Notes under the pieces: generated by a model
Seen by the model: the letters and a program-made list of their open reading frames with translations, nothing else
What the model was told of the DNA's origin: nothing
Databases searched by the model: none
Part shown: positions 8,671 through 17,086 of the stretch, piece by piece
How the letters are laid out: every line of letters starts with the position of its first letter
How positions within the stretch are numbered: the first letter of the stretch is position 1
Translations under genes and position numbers: made by a program
Source: Burkholderia sp. IMCC1007
Lineage (GTDB): Bacteria > Pseudomonadota > Gammaproteobacteria > Burkholderiales > Burkholderiaceae
Direction: 5' to 3'
DNA length: 64,000 bases
NCBI RefSeq assembly: GCF_027257875.1
Contig: NZ_JAPVQY010000018.1
Location: 1 to 64,000 of the forward strand

Positions 8671-9570
8671 TTAGCCGTTGATCGAGGGCGGCGCGTCGTT
8701 ATCGCCGGTGCTGGCGCCGTGCGAAGCAGCGGCCGGGAACGCCGGCACGGCCGAGCCCCATGCGGCGAGCTCGCGTTTCGTGCGCACGCCGAGCTTCTGG
8801 AACGCGCGTTTCACGTACGACTCGGCCGTCGCGACGCGCACACCAAGGATGTCGGCGGTTTCCGGCACGGTCTTGCCGGAGATCAGGTGCTTGCAGGTTT
8901 CGTATTCGCGCTTGGACAGCTTCACGTCGTCGGCGGCGATCCGCGCATCGAATTGCGCGAGCGGATGCACTTCGGGCGTCGGATGCGCGACGCGCCGCGC
9001 GGCGGTGGTCGACGCGTGCAGTTCGAGCAGCGGGAACAGCACGTCGCTGATGCTGCGAAAGCGGTTCATCTCGGCGAGCGTGAACGGCGGACGGTCGCGG
9101 CCGCGTTCGAGCGCGATCGAATGCTGCGCATAGCGGGTGCCGCGCGCGAGCACGCATTCGTGGCCGATATGCACGTCGTCGTAGATGCGCTGGCGGAATT
9201 CGCCGGGCGGAATCGCCGCGATGTCGCGCACGACGAGCATCGTGCCCGTCTTGCCGCGCAGGCCCGCGAACAGCGGATCGCTGTCGAGAAAGCGATCGTA
9301 GTAGAGCGTCATCACGTCGGAGATTTCGGCGGCCTCGGTGCCGATGCCGCTGCTGCCGATCCATTCGCAGCGGTAGCCGGTGGGCATCGAGCCGTCGACG
9401 CGCGAGCGCTCGACGTGCGCGACGTCGAGCGGCACCACTTCGTTCAGCAACTGCGTGAGGCGCGGCACGAAGTGCGGCGTGCCGACCGTTTCGATCAGCT
9501 CGCCCAGCGCCTTGAACGACACGTTGAAGCGGTCGGTATCGCGGTGGAAGGGGTTCACGTTGAGCAGCAT
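8671..9570 (-). CDS. LuxR-type (HTH) transcriptional regulator, paralogue 1
   Basis: Regulator of 299 aa with a C-terminal LuxR/GerE helix-turn-helix (LSKREYETCKHLISGKTVPE, then ATAESYVKRAFQKLGVRTK, about residues 205-265). The N-terminal 200 residues are shared with the gene at 14101 (for example DPLFAGLRGKTGTMLV here and DPLFAPLRGKAGTLLV there) but are not a recognisable autoinducer or receiver domain. The ATG at 9570 starts the segment with homology to the paralogue; the frame is open much further upstream but that stretch is low-complexity. It is divergent from the cupin gene, whose promoter carries the shared dyad element, and is followed by gbuA. Control of the polyamine cluster is inferred. 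Confidence 0.85.
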   Translation of the reverse strand: MLLNVNPFHRDTDRFNVSFKALGELIETVGTPHFVPRLTQLLNEVVPLDVAHVERSRVDGSMPTGYRCEWIGSSGIGTEAAEISDVMTLYYDRFLDSDPLFAGLRGKTGTMLVVRDIAAIPPGEFRQRIYDDVHIGHECVLARGTRYAQHSIALERGRDRPPFTLAEMNRFRSISDVLFPLLELHASTTAARRVAHPTPEVHPLAQFDARIAADDVKLSKREYETCKHLISGKTVPETADILGVRVATAESYVKRAFQKLGVRTKRELAAWGSAVPAFPAAASHGASTGDNDAPPSING

Positions 9571-9684
9571 GCGGTTCCCCGGGTGAAAAGCGGGCGCGAT
9601 TTTAGCGGTTGCAACGGAATACGTCATTAGGTGGAAATACGGTACGGAGTCCTGCCACCCCTGCGCACCCGGAAAACGCGGTTT

Positions 9685-9731
9685 GTCCCCCCCGAAGGGG
9701 GGCATACCGGGGCAGTGTAAATGAGTAACTT
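9685..9731 (+). promoter_or_regulatory. Promoter with shared dyad element, copy A (cupin gene)
   Basis: A 26-bp element (9685-9710) opens with GTCCCCCCC and ends with GGGCATACCGG. With the flanking CGGTTTG (9679-9685) it forms an almost perfect dyad, CGGTTTG-CCCCCC...GGGGGG-CATACCG. A -10-like TAACTT (9726-9731) begins after exactly 15 bp, the same spacing as copies B and C. No separate -35 box is seen, so the right half-site probably recruits polymerase through an activator. Confidence 0.72.
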
Positions 9732-9768
9732 TGTCTCTGCTTTTTTCAATCAACAGACGAAGATTCAG

Positions 9769-10113
9769 ATGACCAAACTGATCAAGGACATCCTGCCGCT
9801 CGGCGCAGGCATTGGCGAATTCACGAAGCTCGACTTCGGGATGGACGAAAGCGACTGGCGCGCGGCCGAAGGCAAGAGCGGCAACTACCTCGTCGGCTGG
9901 TGGGAAGGCAAGGTCGGCTCGGTGGAATTCCCGGAAACCGCCGCCGACGAAGCCGTGTGGCTGGTCGAGGGCCGGATTGCGCTGACGGACGTCGAAGGCA
10001 ACCGCAAGGAATTCACGCCGGGCCAGGGCTACCTGCTGCCGGCCGGTTTCGCGGGCCGCTGGGAGACGATCGAGGACGCGAAGAAGTTCTACGTGCTGCT
10101 CGAGAAGTCGTGA
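9769..10113 (+). CDS. Small cupin-domain protein (DUF861/EutQ-like)
   Basis: Cytoplasmic single-cupin protein of 114 aa. The two cupin motifs are recognisable around GNYLVGWWEGKVGSVEFPE and FTPGQGYLLPAGFAGRWET (read in parts). Such proteins often accompany amine or ureide catabolism genes, but no reaction can be assigned. The ATG at 9769 is preferred over the one at 9721 because the latter sits between the operator and the -10 box of promoter copy A and so would not be in the transcript. The ribosome site is weak (ACGAAG). It is followed by the PuuB-like oxidase and an MFS carrier on the same strand. Confidence 0.8.
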   Translation: MTKLIKDILPLGAGIGEFTKLDFGMDESDWRAAEGKSGNYLVGWWEGKVGSVEFPETAADEAVWLVEGRIALTDVEGNRKEFTPGQGYLLPAGFAGRWETIEDAKKFYVLLEKS

Positions 10114-10260
10114 TGTGAGCAACCGCCGCCGCGGCGTCGTCGTCAGGTTGACGCGGGCCCGGCAGCGGTGGTGTTTTCGATCGACCGCAAGCGACGTGCG
10201 TTGCGCGCGTTCCGGCGGAACGCGTCGCGGCTTGCGGCGCGCGGCGCCGATCATCGCTAC

Positions 10261-10290
10261 CGGTGAAATCGGTGAAATCGGCGAAATCGG
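10261..10290. repeat. Short 9-bp tandem repeat
   Basis: Three copies of CGGTGAAAT/CGGCGAAAT plus a partial CGG lie between the cupin gene and the oxidase gene. The first two units contain TGA on the sense strand, as in other gene-end repeats in this window. Confidence 0.85.
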
Positions 10291-10345
10291 CACGCCGCGC
10301 AAGCACGACATGCGCGGGCCGCGATCACGTGGGATGGCTGGGATC

Positions 10346-11806
10346 ATGGATATGGAAGTCAACGAAGCAACACGAGCCGCACCGGCTCACGCACATGCCG
10401 CGCGCGGCGCACCGGTCGCACTGAGCGCCGCCGACGCGCTCGCGAACACGAAGCTGTTCCCGTACTGGCTCGACAACCCGGCCGCGCCCGCCACCGAACC
10501 GGCGCTCGTCGGCGACGTGACGGCCGACCTGCTGATCGTCGGCGGCGGCTTCACCGGGCTGTGGGCGGCCGTGCAGGCGAAGGAACAGATGCCGCACCTG
10601 AACGTGGTACTGATCGAGGCCGGCAAGGTCGCGCACGGCGCGTCGGGGCGCGCGGGCGGGATCATCTCGACGTCGGTGATGCACGGGCTGCCGAACGCGG
10701 TGCGCGTGTTCCCGAACGACATCGCGCAGCTCGAGGAATTCGGCCATCACAATCTCGACGGTTTCGAGGAAACGCTGAGGCGCTACGACATCGACGCCGA
10801 CATCGAATGGAACGGCGAAATGACGGTGGCGGTCGACCCCGAGCACCTTGCGCACCTGAAGGGCGACTACGACCTGCATCGCGAATACGGGCACGACGTC
10901 GTGCTGCTCAACCGCGACGAAACGCTCGCGCAACTGAACTCGCCGCTGTTCGCGGGCGCGCTGTGGTCGCGCAATCGCAGCGGCATCGTGCACCCGGCGA
11001 AGCTCGCGTGGGGGCTCAAGCGCGCGGCGCTGCAGCTCGGCGTGAAGCTGTACGAGCATACGCCGCTCACGACCGTGGCCGACGAAGGCAGCACGGTGTT
11101 CGTGACGACGCCGAAGGGCAGCGTGCGCGCACCGCGCGTGGTGTTCGGCAGCGGCACCGCGAAGGTCGGCATTCCCGACATCAACCGCCGCGTGATGCAG
11201 GTGCGCGACCACGTGCTCGCGACCGAGCCGCTGACCGACGAACAGCTCGCGCGGATCGGCTGGAAGAATCGCCAGGGCGTGTACGACACGCGCACGCAGC
11301 TCAATTATTTCCGGCTGACGAAGCACAACAACATCATCTTCGGCGGGCTGGTCAGCTATCACTTCGACGGCGATCCCGAACCGCATCAGGACGGCCAGCG
11401 CGAAACCTACATCCGGCTCGCGGAAGCGTTCTACCGCACGTTCCCGCAGCTGAGCGACGTGCGCTTCTCGCACGCATGGGGCGGCCCGATCGACTACTGC
11501 TCGCGCGGCTCGGTGTTCGCGAAGCGCTATCTCGGCGACAAGGCCGTGTTCGTCGCCGGCTACACGGGCTTCGGCGTCGCGGCGAGCCGGTTCGGCGCGT
11601 TCATGGGCCTGAACATCCTGTTCGATCGCGACAGCCCCGAGCGCAAGCTCGACATCGCGAACCAGAGCCCGAGCTACATCCCGCCCGAACCGATGCGCTG
11701 GGTCGCCGCGAAGATCACGTTCCATGCGTTCGACGGCGCCGATGAAGAAGGCGGCTGGAAGCGCGCGTGGATCAACGGGATCAAGGCGATGGGCTTCCCG
11801 ATGTAA
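10346..11806 (+). CDS. FAD-dependent oxidoreductase, PuuB (gamma-glutamylputrescine oxidase)-like
   Basis: DAO-family flavoprotein of about 486 aa. The FAD-binding Rossmann motif LLIVGGGFTGLWAAVQAKEQ lies near residue 55, followed by the conserved GKVAHGASGRAGGI flavin-contacting loop. The C-terminal FAD-closing segment is FVAGYTGFGVAASRFGAFMG. PuuB oxidises the amine of gamma-glutamylputrescine to an aldehyde, which would feed an aldehyde dehydrogenase such as the one at 5801. The start is uncertain: 10346 and 10352 are the last ATG codons before the conserved region, neither with a strong ribosome site. No puuA (glutamylation) or puuD (hydrolase) is present in the window, so the natural substrate may be a different conjugated or free amine. 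Confidence 0.82.
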   Translation: MDMEVNEATRAAPAHAHAARGAPVALSAADALANTKLFPYWLDNPAAPATEPALVGDVTADLLIVGGGFTGLWAAVQAKEQMPHLNVVLIEAGKVAHGASGRAGGIISTSVMHGLPNAVRVFPNDIAQLEEFGHHNLDGFEETLRRYDIDADIEWNGEMTVAVDPEHLAHLKGDYDLHREYGHDVVLLNRDETLAQLNSPLFAGALWSRNRSGIVHPAKLAWGLKRAALQLGVKLYEHTPLTTVADEGSTVFVTTPKGSVRAPRVVFGSGTAKVGIPDINRRVMQVRDHVLATEPLTDEQLARIGWKNRQGVYDTRTQLNYFRLTKHNNIIFGGLVSYHFDGDPEPHQDGQRETYIRLAEAFYRTFPQLSDVRFSHAWGGPIDYCSRGSVFAKRYLGDKAVFVAGYTGFGVAASRFGAFMGLNILFDRDSPERKLDIANQSPSYIPPEPMRWVAAKITFHAFDGADEEGGWKRAWINGIKAMGFPM

Positions 11807-11894
11807 GCGACGCGGCGGCGCGGGTCCGGCCGCGGCACGACAAAAACGCCCATGAGCGGACGGTCCGCGCTGCGGACACGGAGAGAGACACGGA

Positions 11895-13004
11895 ATGACT
11901 GGTGTAAATCTGCAGGATGAAGCGCGACAGGAAAGCGCGCTGTTCGTCGTCGTGATGCTGCTGCTCGGCATGCTCGGGCCGACGGTCTTTCTCGGCCTGC
12001 CTGCGATCGTCGGGCAGGTCGAACGTCATTGGGGCTTCGGCGAAGCGGCGCTCGGGCTGTCGTGCTTCGTCGAGGTGCTCGGCGAATCGACCGGCACGCT
12101 GCTCGTCGCGTTCGTGCTCGGCCGCCGGCCGGTACGGCTCGTGCTCGCCGGCGCGGTCGCGCTCGCGGCCGGCGCGAACCTCGGCACGCTCGCGACGCAC
12201 GGGCTCGTCGCGTATTCGGCGCTGCAGTTCATCGCGGGCGTCGGCTCCGGCGGGCTGAACGGCATCGCGCTGCGCTACCTGTCGTATTCGCGCGCGCCGG
12301 AGCGCAATCTCGGGATGATGCTGATGGGGCAGGTGCTGTGGAGCATGGTGCTGCTCGCCACCATCTTCCCGATGCTGAGCGACACGTGGGGTGCGCACGG
12401 CGTGTTCGGCTTCGTCGCGATGGTGCTCGGCGCGTTCGTGCTCGCGACGCCGCTGTTTCGCCGCGGCGAGACGCTGGCCGTGCCGACGCCGGACGGCGCG
12501 AGCGGCGGCATCGACCGCAACGGCGCGATGCTGGTGCTGTGTGCGCAGCTCGCGTTGTACGGCGGCGTGGGCGTGGTGTGGACCTTCCTCGAGAAGATCG
12601 GCACCGACGCGGGCCTGAACGGCCGGGCCGTATCGCTCGTGCTCGGCATCGCGAACGTCGCGAGCCTCGTGATCTGCGCGGCGATGCCGAAGCTCGGCGC
12701 CGGCGCGGGCCTGCGCCGCTGGACGCTCGTGAACCTCGGCGGCTGGACGGGCGGCGCGCTGCTGATCTACGCGACGATTCCGCAGTACGACCTGATCGGC
12801 AAGTCGGCCGCGCTGTCGCCGGGCTGCGTTGCACTCGGCTACGGCGTCGGCTCGGTCGCGGGCGGCTCGCTGATCGAGCGCGTCGGCACGCAGCCGGCGC
12901 TGATCGCGGCGATCGTGCTGTGCGCGGTGGCGTTCCTCTGCTACGTGCGGCTGCGGCCCGCGGTGTTCGGCATGGAGCATGCGCTCGTGGCGACGCCCGA
13001 GTGA
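11895..13004 (+). CDS. MFS-family transporter, short (369 aa)
   Basis: Inner-membrane protein with about 11 to 12 hydrophobic segments and no signal peptide, resembling major facilitator carriers although it lacks the classical GxxxDxxGRR loop. At 369 aa it is shorter than most family members (about 400 to 450). The ATG at 11895 has GAGAGAGAC upstream. It follows the oxidase gene after 88 bp and is probably in the cupin-oxidase operon, so it may export or import a pathway intermediate. The substrate is unknown. Confidence 0.75.
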   Translation: MTGVNLQDEARQESALFVVVMLLLGMLGPTVFLGLPAIVGQVERHWGFGEAALGLSCFVEVLGESTGTLLVAFVLGRRPVRLVLAGAVALAAGANLGTLATHGLVAYSALQFIAGVGSGGLNGIALRYLSYSRAPERNLGMMLMGQVLWSMVLLATIFPMLSDTWGAHGVFGFVAMVLGAFVLATPLFRRGETLAVPTPDGASGGIDRNGAMLVLCAQLALYGGVGVVWTFLEKIGTDAGLNGRAVSLVLGIANVASLVICAAMPKLGAGAGLRRWTLVNLGGWTGGALLIYATIPQYDLIGKSAALSPGCVALGYGVGSVAGGSLIERVGTQPALIAAIVLCAVAFLCYVRLRPAVFGMEHALVATPE

Positions 13005-13138
13005 CGGACACGGCGCGCGTCGCTGCCGATGGCGGCGCGCGACCGATTCGGTTCATCGGCGAAGGCGGCCGGCGGGGCGCGCGATGCGCGCCGTGCCGTG
13101 CCGGCCCGGCAACGCGCGCATGCGCAGCGGCTTGAAGC

Positions 13139-14059
13139 ATGTTCTCGAATACCACCGATCTCGATCTCCGGCTCATCCGGGTCTTTCTGGCCGTCGTCGA
13201 CGCACGCGGCATCACGGCCGCCGAGGCGTCGCTCGGCGTGCGGCAGTCGACCATCAGCACGCAGCTGTCCGCGCTCGAAGCGCGCGTCGGCTTCAAGCTG
13301 TGCGATCGCGGCCGCGGCGGCTTTCGCCTGACGTCGAAGGGCGAGCGCTTCGCGGCGACCGCGCGCACGCTCGTCGCGGCGACGTCCGAGTTCGTCGCGC
13401 GCGTGCGCGACATCGATCGCAAGCTGGTCGGCACGTTGTCGATCGGGCTGATCGGCCAGGCGCCGCTCGTCGAGAATGCGCGCCTCGCCGACGCGATCGG
13501 CGCGTTCCGCAAGCGCGACCAGGCCGTCACGTTCGCGATGAAGGTCGCGTCGCCGCAGGAGCTGGAGGAAAGCCTCGTCAACAACCAGCTCGATCTCGCG
13601 ATCGGGTATTTCTGGCATCGCGTGCCGGGGCTCGACTACACGCCGCTGTTTACCGAGGAGCAGGTGATCTACTGCGGGCGCGGGCATCCGCTGTTTCATG
13701 CGTCGCGGCCGGTGTCGGCCGACGACCTGCAGGCGCACGACTGGGTGTGGCGCACCTATCCGGTGCCGGAGGAGCAGTATCCGCTGCCGGAGCGGCGCGT
13801 GACCGCGAGCGCGGACAGCATCGAGGCCGCGACGATCCTGATCCTGTCGGGCGGGCACCTCGGCTACCTGCCCGCGCATTATGCGGAGCCGTTCGAGCAG
13901 CGCGGGCTCGTGAAGGCGGTGGGCCGCTCGACGTTCAGCTTCGACGTGCCGCTGCATCTCGCGATGAAGCGCAGCGCGAGCGACAAGCCGATCGTCGATG
14001 CATTCTGCGACGACCTGCTGCGCGCGTTCAACATCAAGGCGGTCGCGCTGGCCGCATAG
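13139..14059 (+). CDS. LysR-family transcriptional regulator
   Basis: Regulator of 306 aa with an N-terminal winged HTH (LIRVFLAVVDARGITAAEAS, then QSTISTQLSALEARVGF) and a LysR substrate-binding domain. The ribosome site (TTGAAGC) is weak. It is the last gene of the plus-strand group starting at 9769 and runs convergently towards the second luxR gene. Its target is presumably within the polyamine cluster; no divergent partner is available to sharpen this. Confidence 0.88.
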   Translation: MFSNTTDLDLRLIRVFLAVVDARGITAAEASLGVRQSTISTQLSALEARVGFKLCDRGRGGFRLTSKGERFAATARTLVAATSEFVARVRDIDRKLVGTLSIGLIGQAPLVENARLADAIGAFRKRDQAVTFAMKVASPQELEESLVNNQLDLAIGYFWHRVPGLDYTPLFTEEQVIYCGRGHPLFHASRPVSADDLQAHDWVWRTYPVPEEQYPLPERRVTASADSIEAATILILSGGHLGYLPAHYAEPFEQRGLVKAVGRSTFSFDVPLHLAMKRSASDKPIVDAFCDDLLRAFNIKAVALAA

Positions 14060-14100
14060 CGCGCGCGGTGCTCGTGCCGCTCGCGCCGTGCCGCTTCGCG

Positions 14101-14931
14101 TCAGCAGTCCACCATCGCCCAGTCGAACAGCTCGCGGCGCGTGCGCACGCCGAGCTTCGCGAACGCGCGCTTCACGTACGACTCGGCGGTCGACAGCTTC
14201 ACGTCGAGCTGCTGCGCGGCCTCGGGCACCGACCGTCCGCACAGCAGCAGCTTGCAGATCTCGTGCTCGCGGCGCGACAGGTGCACCTGCTGCCGTTCGA
14301 GACGCGCATCGAAACCCGCATACGACACCGCATTCGCCGACATCGACGCGACCCGCCGTGCGCCGCACGAGCGCGCGTGCAGTTCGAACATCGGGAACAG
14401 CAGATCAACCATCTGCCGGAAGTGGAACAGCTCGTCGGTCGTGAACGCGGCCTGCCCGTCGGTGCGTGCGAGCCCGAGCGCGTACTGCATGTGCGCGGTG
14501 CCGTGCACCAGCACGCATTCCTGCGCGATGCGCGGCTCGTCGAAGATGCGGCGGCGGAAGTCGCCCTGCGCGAGCCCGTCGATATGACGCTGCACGAGCA
14601 GCGTGCCGGCCTTGCCGCGCAGCGGCGCGAACAGCGGATCGACGTGGCAGTACTCCTGATAGTACGTATCCATCACGCGCAGCGTGTCGGCCGCATGGCG
14701 CGTACAGCCGCTACCCAGCCACTCGACGACGTGACCGGACGCGCTGCCCGTGTCGGCGCGCCAGCGTTCGAGATGCACGGCGTCGGCCGCGATGCTGTCG
14801 TTCACGAATTCGGTGATCGCGCCGATGAAGTCGGGCGTGCCGACCGCGCGCAGCGTCGCGCCGAGCGAGCCGGGCCGCACGCCGATCAGGTAGTGGCCTT
14901 GCGCGGCGGGATCGGGATGGAGAAGTCGCAT
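14101..14931 (-). CDS. LuxR-type (HTH) transcriptional regulator, paralogue 2
   Basis: Regulator of 276 aa, paralogous over its length to the gene at 8671. The C-terminal LuxR HTH is LSRREHEICKLLLCGRSVPE and STAESYVKRAFAKLGVRTRR. Shared N-terminal blocks (VGTPDFIGAITEFVND versus VGTPHFVPRLTQLLNE; DPLFAPLRGKAGTLL) place both in one small subfamily with no recognised sensor domain. It is divergent from the amidohydrolase gene at 15160, and the intergenic region holds copy B of the dyad element. The repeated arrangement, a luxR divergent from an element-bearing promoter, makes this pair the best candidate for binding the element. Confidence 0.86.
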   Translation of the reverse strand: MRLLHPDPAAQGHYLIGVRPGSLGATLRAVGTPDFIGAITEFVNDSIAADAVHLERWRADTGSASGHVVEWLGSGCTRHAADTLRVMDTYYQEYCHVDPLFAPLRGKAGTLLVQRHIDGLAQGDFRRRIFDEPRIAQECVLVHGTAHMQYALGLARTDGQAAFTTDELFHFRQMVDLLFPMFELHARSCGARRVASMSANAVSYAGFDARLERQQVHLSRREHEICKLLLCGRSVPEAAQQLDVKLSTAESYVKRAFAKLGVRTRRELFDWAMVDC

Positions 14932-15080
14932 GGTGGGCGGTCTCGAGCGGATGACAGCGCGACGTTACGCGAAGCCCGCGTGCGCGTCTGCCGGGAATTC
15001 ACCGGATTTTGCGGCGCGTATCGCGCGTTGTCCTCACATTGACGACAAGCAACCCGCCGCGCACCGTCCGATTCCGCCAC

Positions 15081-15127
15081 GCCCCGGTGCCGGGGGGGCA
15101 GACCGGTGCGTATCGTCTGCCTATAGT
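15081..15127 (+). promoter_or_regulatory. Promoter with shared dyad element, copy B (amidohydrolase gene)
   Basis: The 26-bp element (15081-15106) reads GCCCCGGTGCC followed by GGGGGGGCAGACCGG across the rest. A consensus -10 box TATAGT (15122-15127) starts after a 15-bp gap, matching copies A and C base for base in spacing. The amidohydrolase ATG is 33 bp beyond the -10 box. Confidence 0.75.
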
Positions 15128-15159
15128 GAAAGCACTTCGAAAACCGGAAAGGACAGGCA

Positions 15160-16884
15160 ATGCAGAATCAATCGACGCACCCGGCAGCGGCGCCGGCGGA
15201 TTTCGTGCTGACGCACGCGAAGGTCTACACCGTCGATCCGCACCGCCCGTGGGCGCAGGCCGTCGCGGTGCGCGACGGCCGGATCGTCTACGTCGGCGAT
15301 ACCGCGGGCGTGCACGCGCATGTCGGCGCGGCGACTCAGGTCGTCGACGCGGGCGGGCGGCTCGTGCTGCCGGGTTTCGTCGAGTCGCACTGGCACTTCG
15401 CGACGACCGCGTTCGCGTTCCAGGCGTTCGTCAACTACGAGGATCCGCAGAAGGTGCTCGGCGCGCTGCGCGACTATGTCGACACGCATCCGGACGAGCC
15501 GGCGATCACCGGGATGGGCTGGGTGCAGGCGACGATTCCGCCGGAGCTGCTGCGCAAGGAGACGCTCGACGCGATCTGCGCGGATCGTCCGGTGTGCGTG
15601 CTGTCGACCGACTTCCACTCGATGTGGGTGAACTCGAAGGCGCTGGAGATCGCGGGCATCGACGCGTCGACGCCGCCGGTGCAGGAAGGCGCGAGCTGGT
15701 TCGAGAAGGACGCGACGACGGGCGAGCCGACCGGGCTCGTGGTCGACGGCGCCGCGTATTCGATCCTGCTGCAGCGGATCAGCGCGGCCGGGTTGCTGCC
15801 GACCGGCATCGACCTGTACCTGAAGTCGATTCCGCCGTGGCAGAAGAAGCTGTGCGCGGCCGGCGTGACGACCGTGTTCGATGCGGGCTTCTTCGATACG
15901 AGTGGCGACCAGTCGCTGCTGTACGAGACGCTGCAGACGATGGAGCGCGCGGGCGACCTGAAGCTGCGCGTGGTCGGCAGCGTCGCGGTGATCGGCGAGA
16001 TCGACGATCCGGTCGGCACGCTGGTGAAGTATCGCGAGCAATACGATTCGCCGCTCGTGAAGGCGCGCGCGCTGAAGCTGTTTCTCGACGGCACCGAGGC
16101 GAACCATACCGCGTATCTGCTCGAGCCGTATGCGGACCGCCCCGACACCTGCGGCGCGCCGACGATGCCGGCCGCCACGTTCAACCGCTACCTCGTCGAA
16201 GCCGATCGCGCGAACGCGAACGTGATGGTGCACTGCGTGGGCGACGCGGCCGTGCGGATGGCGCTGGAGGGCTTCGAGCGGGTCAACCGCGACAACCCGC
16301 CGCGCGATCGCCGCCACGTGATCACGCACGCGTTCCTCACGCATCCCGACGACATCCCGCGCTTTCGCCGCGCGGGCGTGATGGCGAACACGCAGTTGCA
16401 ATGGGGCGTGGTCGACGCGTACACCGAGCAGTTGCGCGACCACTACGGCCACGCGCGCTGGAGCAACATGTACAAGTTCCGCACGTTCATCGAGGAGGGC
16501 GTGACGGTGTCGATCGGGATGGACGGCCTCGCGTGCCAGTGCCGCTGCCAGCACAAGCCGCTCGAACACATCGAATCGGGCCACACGCGCCAGCTCGCGG
16601 GCGAGCCCGATGCGCCGGTGTTCCCGGACATCGCCGAGCGCCTGAGCATTCCGCAGCTGATCGCCGCGTACACGATCCACGGCGCGTACCAGCTCGGGAT
16701 GGAGCACGAGATCGGGTCGCTGACGCCCGGCAAGCGCGCGGACCTCGTCGTGCTCGAGAACGACCTGTTCGAGGTCGGCCAGTACGACATCGGCCGTATC
16801 GACGTCGCGCTGACGATGATGGATGGCGCGCTCACGCATGTGAGCGACGCGTTCGGCGCGCGCACGGGCGTCGGCGCGGTGTGA
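15160..16884 (+). CDS. Amidohydrolase family 3 protein (YtcJ-like)
   Basis: Metal-dependent amidohydrolase of 574 aa, full length for the YtcJ-like group. The N-terminal beta sandwich (FVLTHAKVYTVDP) leads to the metal site VESHWHF, an HxH motif as in the superfamily. Further conserved points are the carboxylated-lysine region (KLFLDGTEANHTAYL), VHCVGDAAVRMALE and the late MDGLACQ/GKRADLVVLENDLF segment. Members hydrolyse amides, carbamates or ureas; the substrate here is unknown. The ATG at 15160 follows GGAAAGGACAGGCA. It is preceded by promoter copy B and followed by a PotF-like binding protein, so an N-acylated or carbamoylated polyamine is a reasonable candidate substrate (inference). 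Confidence 0.83.
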   Translation: MQNQSTHPAAAPADFVLTHAKVYTVDPHRPWAQAVAVRDGRIVYVGDTAGVHAHVGAATQVVDAGGRLVLPGFVESHWHFATTAFAFQAFVNYEDPQKVLGALRDYVDTHPDEPAITGMGWVQATIPPELLRKETLDAICADRPVCVLSTDFHSMWVNSKALEIAGIDASTPPVQEGASWFEKDATTGEPTGLVVDGAAYSILLQRISAAGLLPTGIDLYLKSIPPWQKKLCAAGVTTVFDAGFFDTSGDQSLLYETLQTMERAGDLKLRVVGSVAVIGEIDDPVGTLVKYREQYDSPLVKARALKLFLDGTEANHTAYLLEPYADRPDTCGAPTMPAATFNRYLVEADRANANVMVHCVGDAAVRMALEGFERVNRDNPPRDRRHVITHAFLTHPDDIPRFRRAGVMANTQLQWGVVDAYTEQLRDHYGHARWSNMYKFRTFIEEGVTVSIGMDGLACQCRCQHKPLEHIESGHTRQLAGEPDAPVFPDIAERLSIPQLIAAYTIHGAYQLGMEHEIGSLTPGKRADLVVLENDLFEVGQYDIGRIDVALTMMDGALTHVSDAFGARTGVGAV

Positions 16885-16979
16885 GCGGCGGCGCGCGCAC
16901 AAGCGGCGCGGCCAGGTCGTGACCGGTCGTGACGGGTCGGCTTTCAAACTGCTTGCGCGCTGCGCCGATTGTGTGGCGT

Positions 16980-17026
16980 GTCCCCCTGTCGGCAGGGCAG
17001 ACCGGCCAATTTCCTCTGGCTACATT
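16980..17026 (+). promoter_or_regulatory. Promoter with shared dyad element, copy C (potF-like gene)
   Basis: The 26-bp element (16980-17005) opens with GTCCCCCTGTC and ends with GGGCAGACCGG. The -10-like box TACATT (17021-17026) begins 15 bp later. The 11-bp right end is identical to copy B. The binding-protein ATG is at 17087 behind CGGAGGAAAAC. Confidence 0.75.
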
Positions 17027-17086
17027 TTTGTCACTGAACGAAACACCGTTCGTGACGAACGGCTCATGATATCGACGGAGGAAAAC

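Noticed and set aside
9571..10362. Long N-terminal extension of the first LuxR-type gene
   Set aside because: It would overlap the cupin gene antisense and lacks similarity to the paralogue; the match begins at the ATG at 9570.
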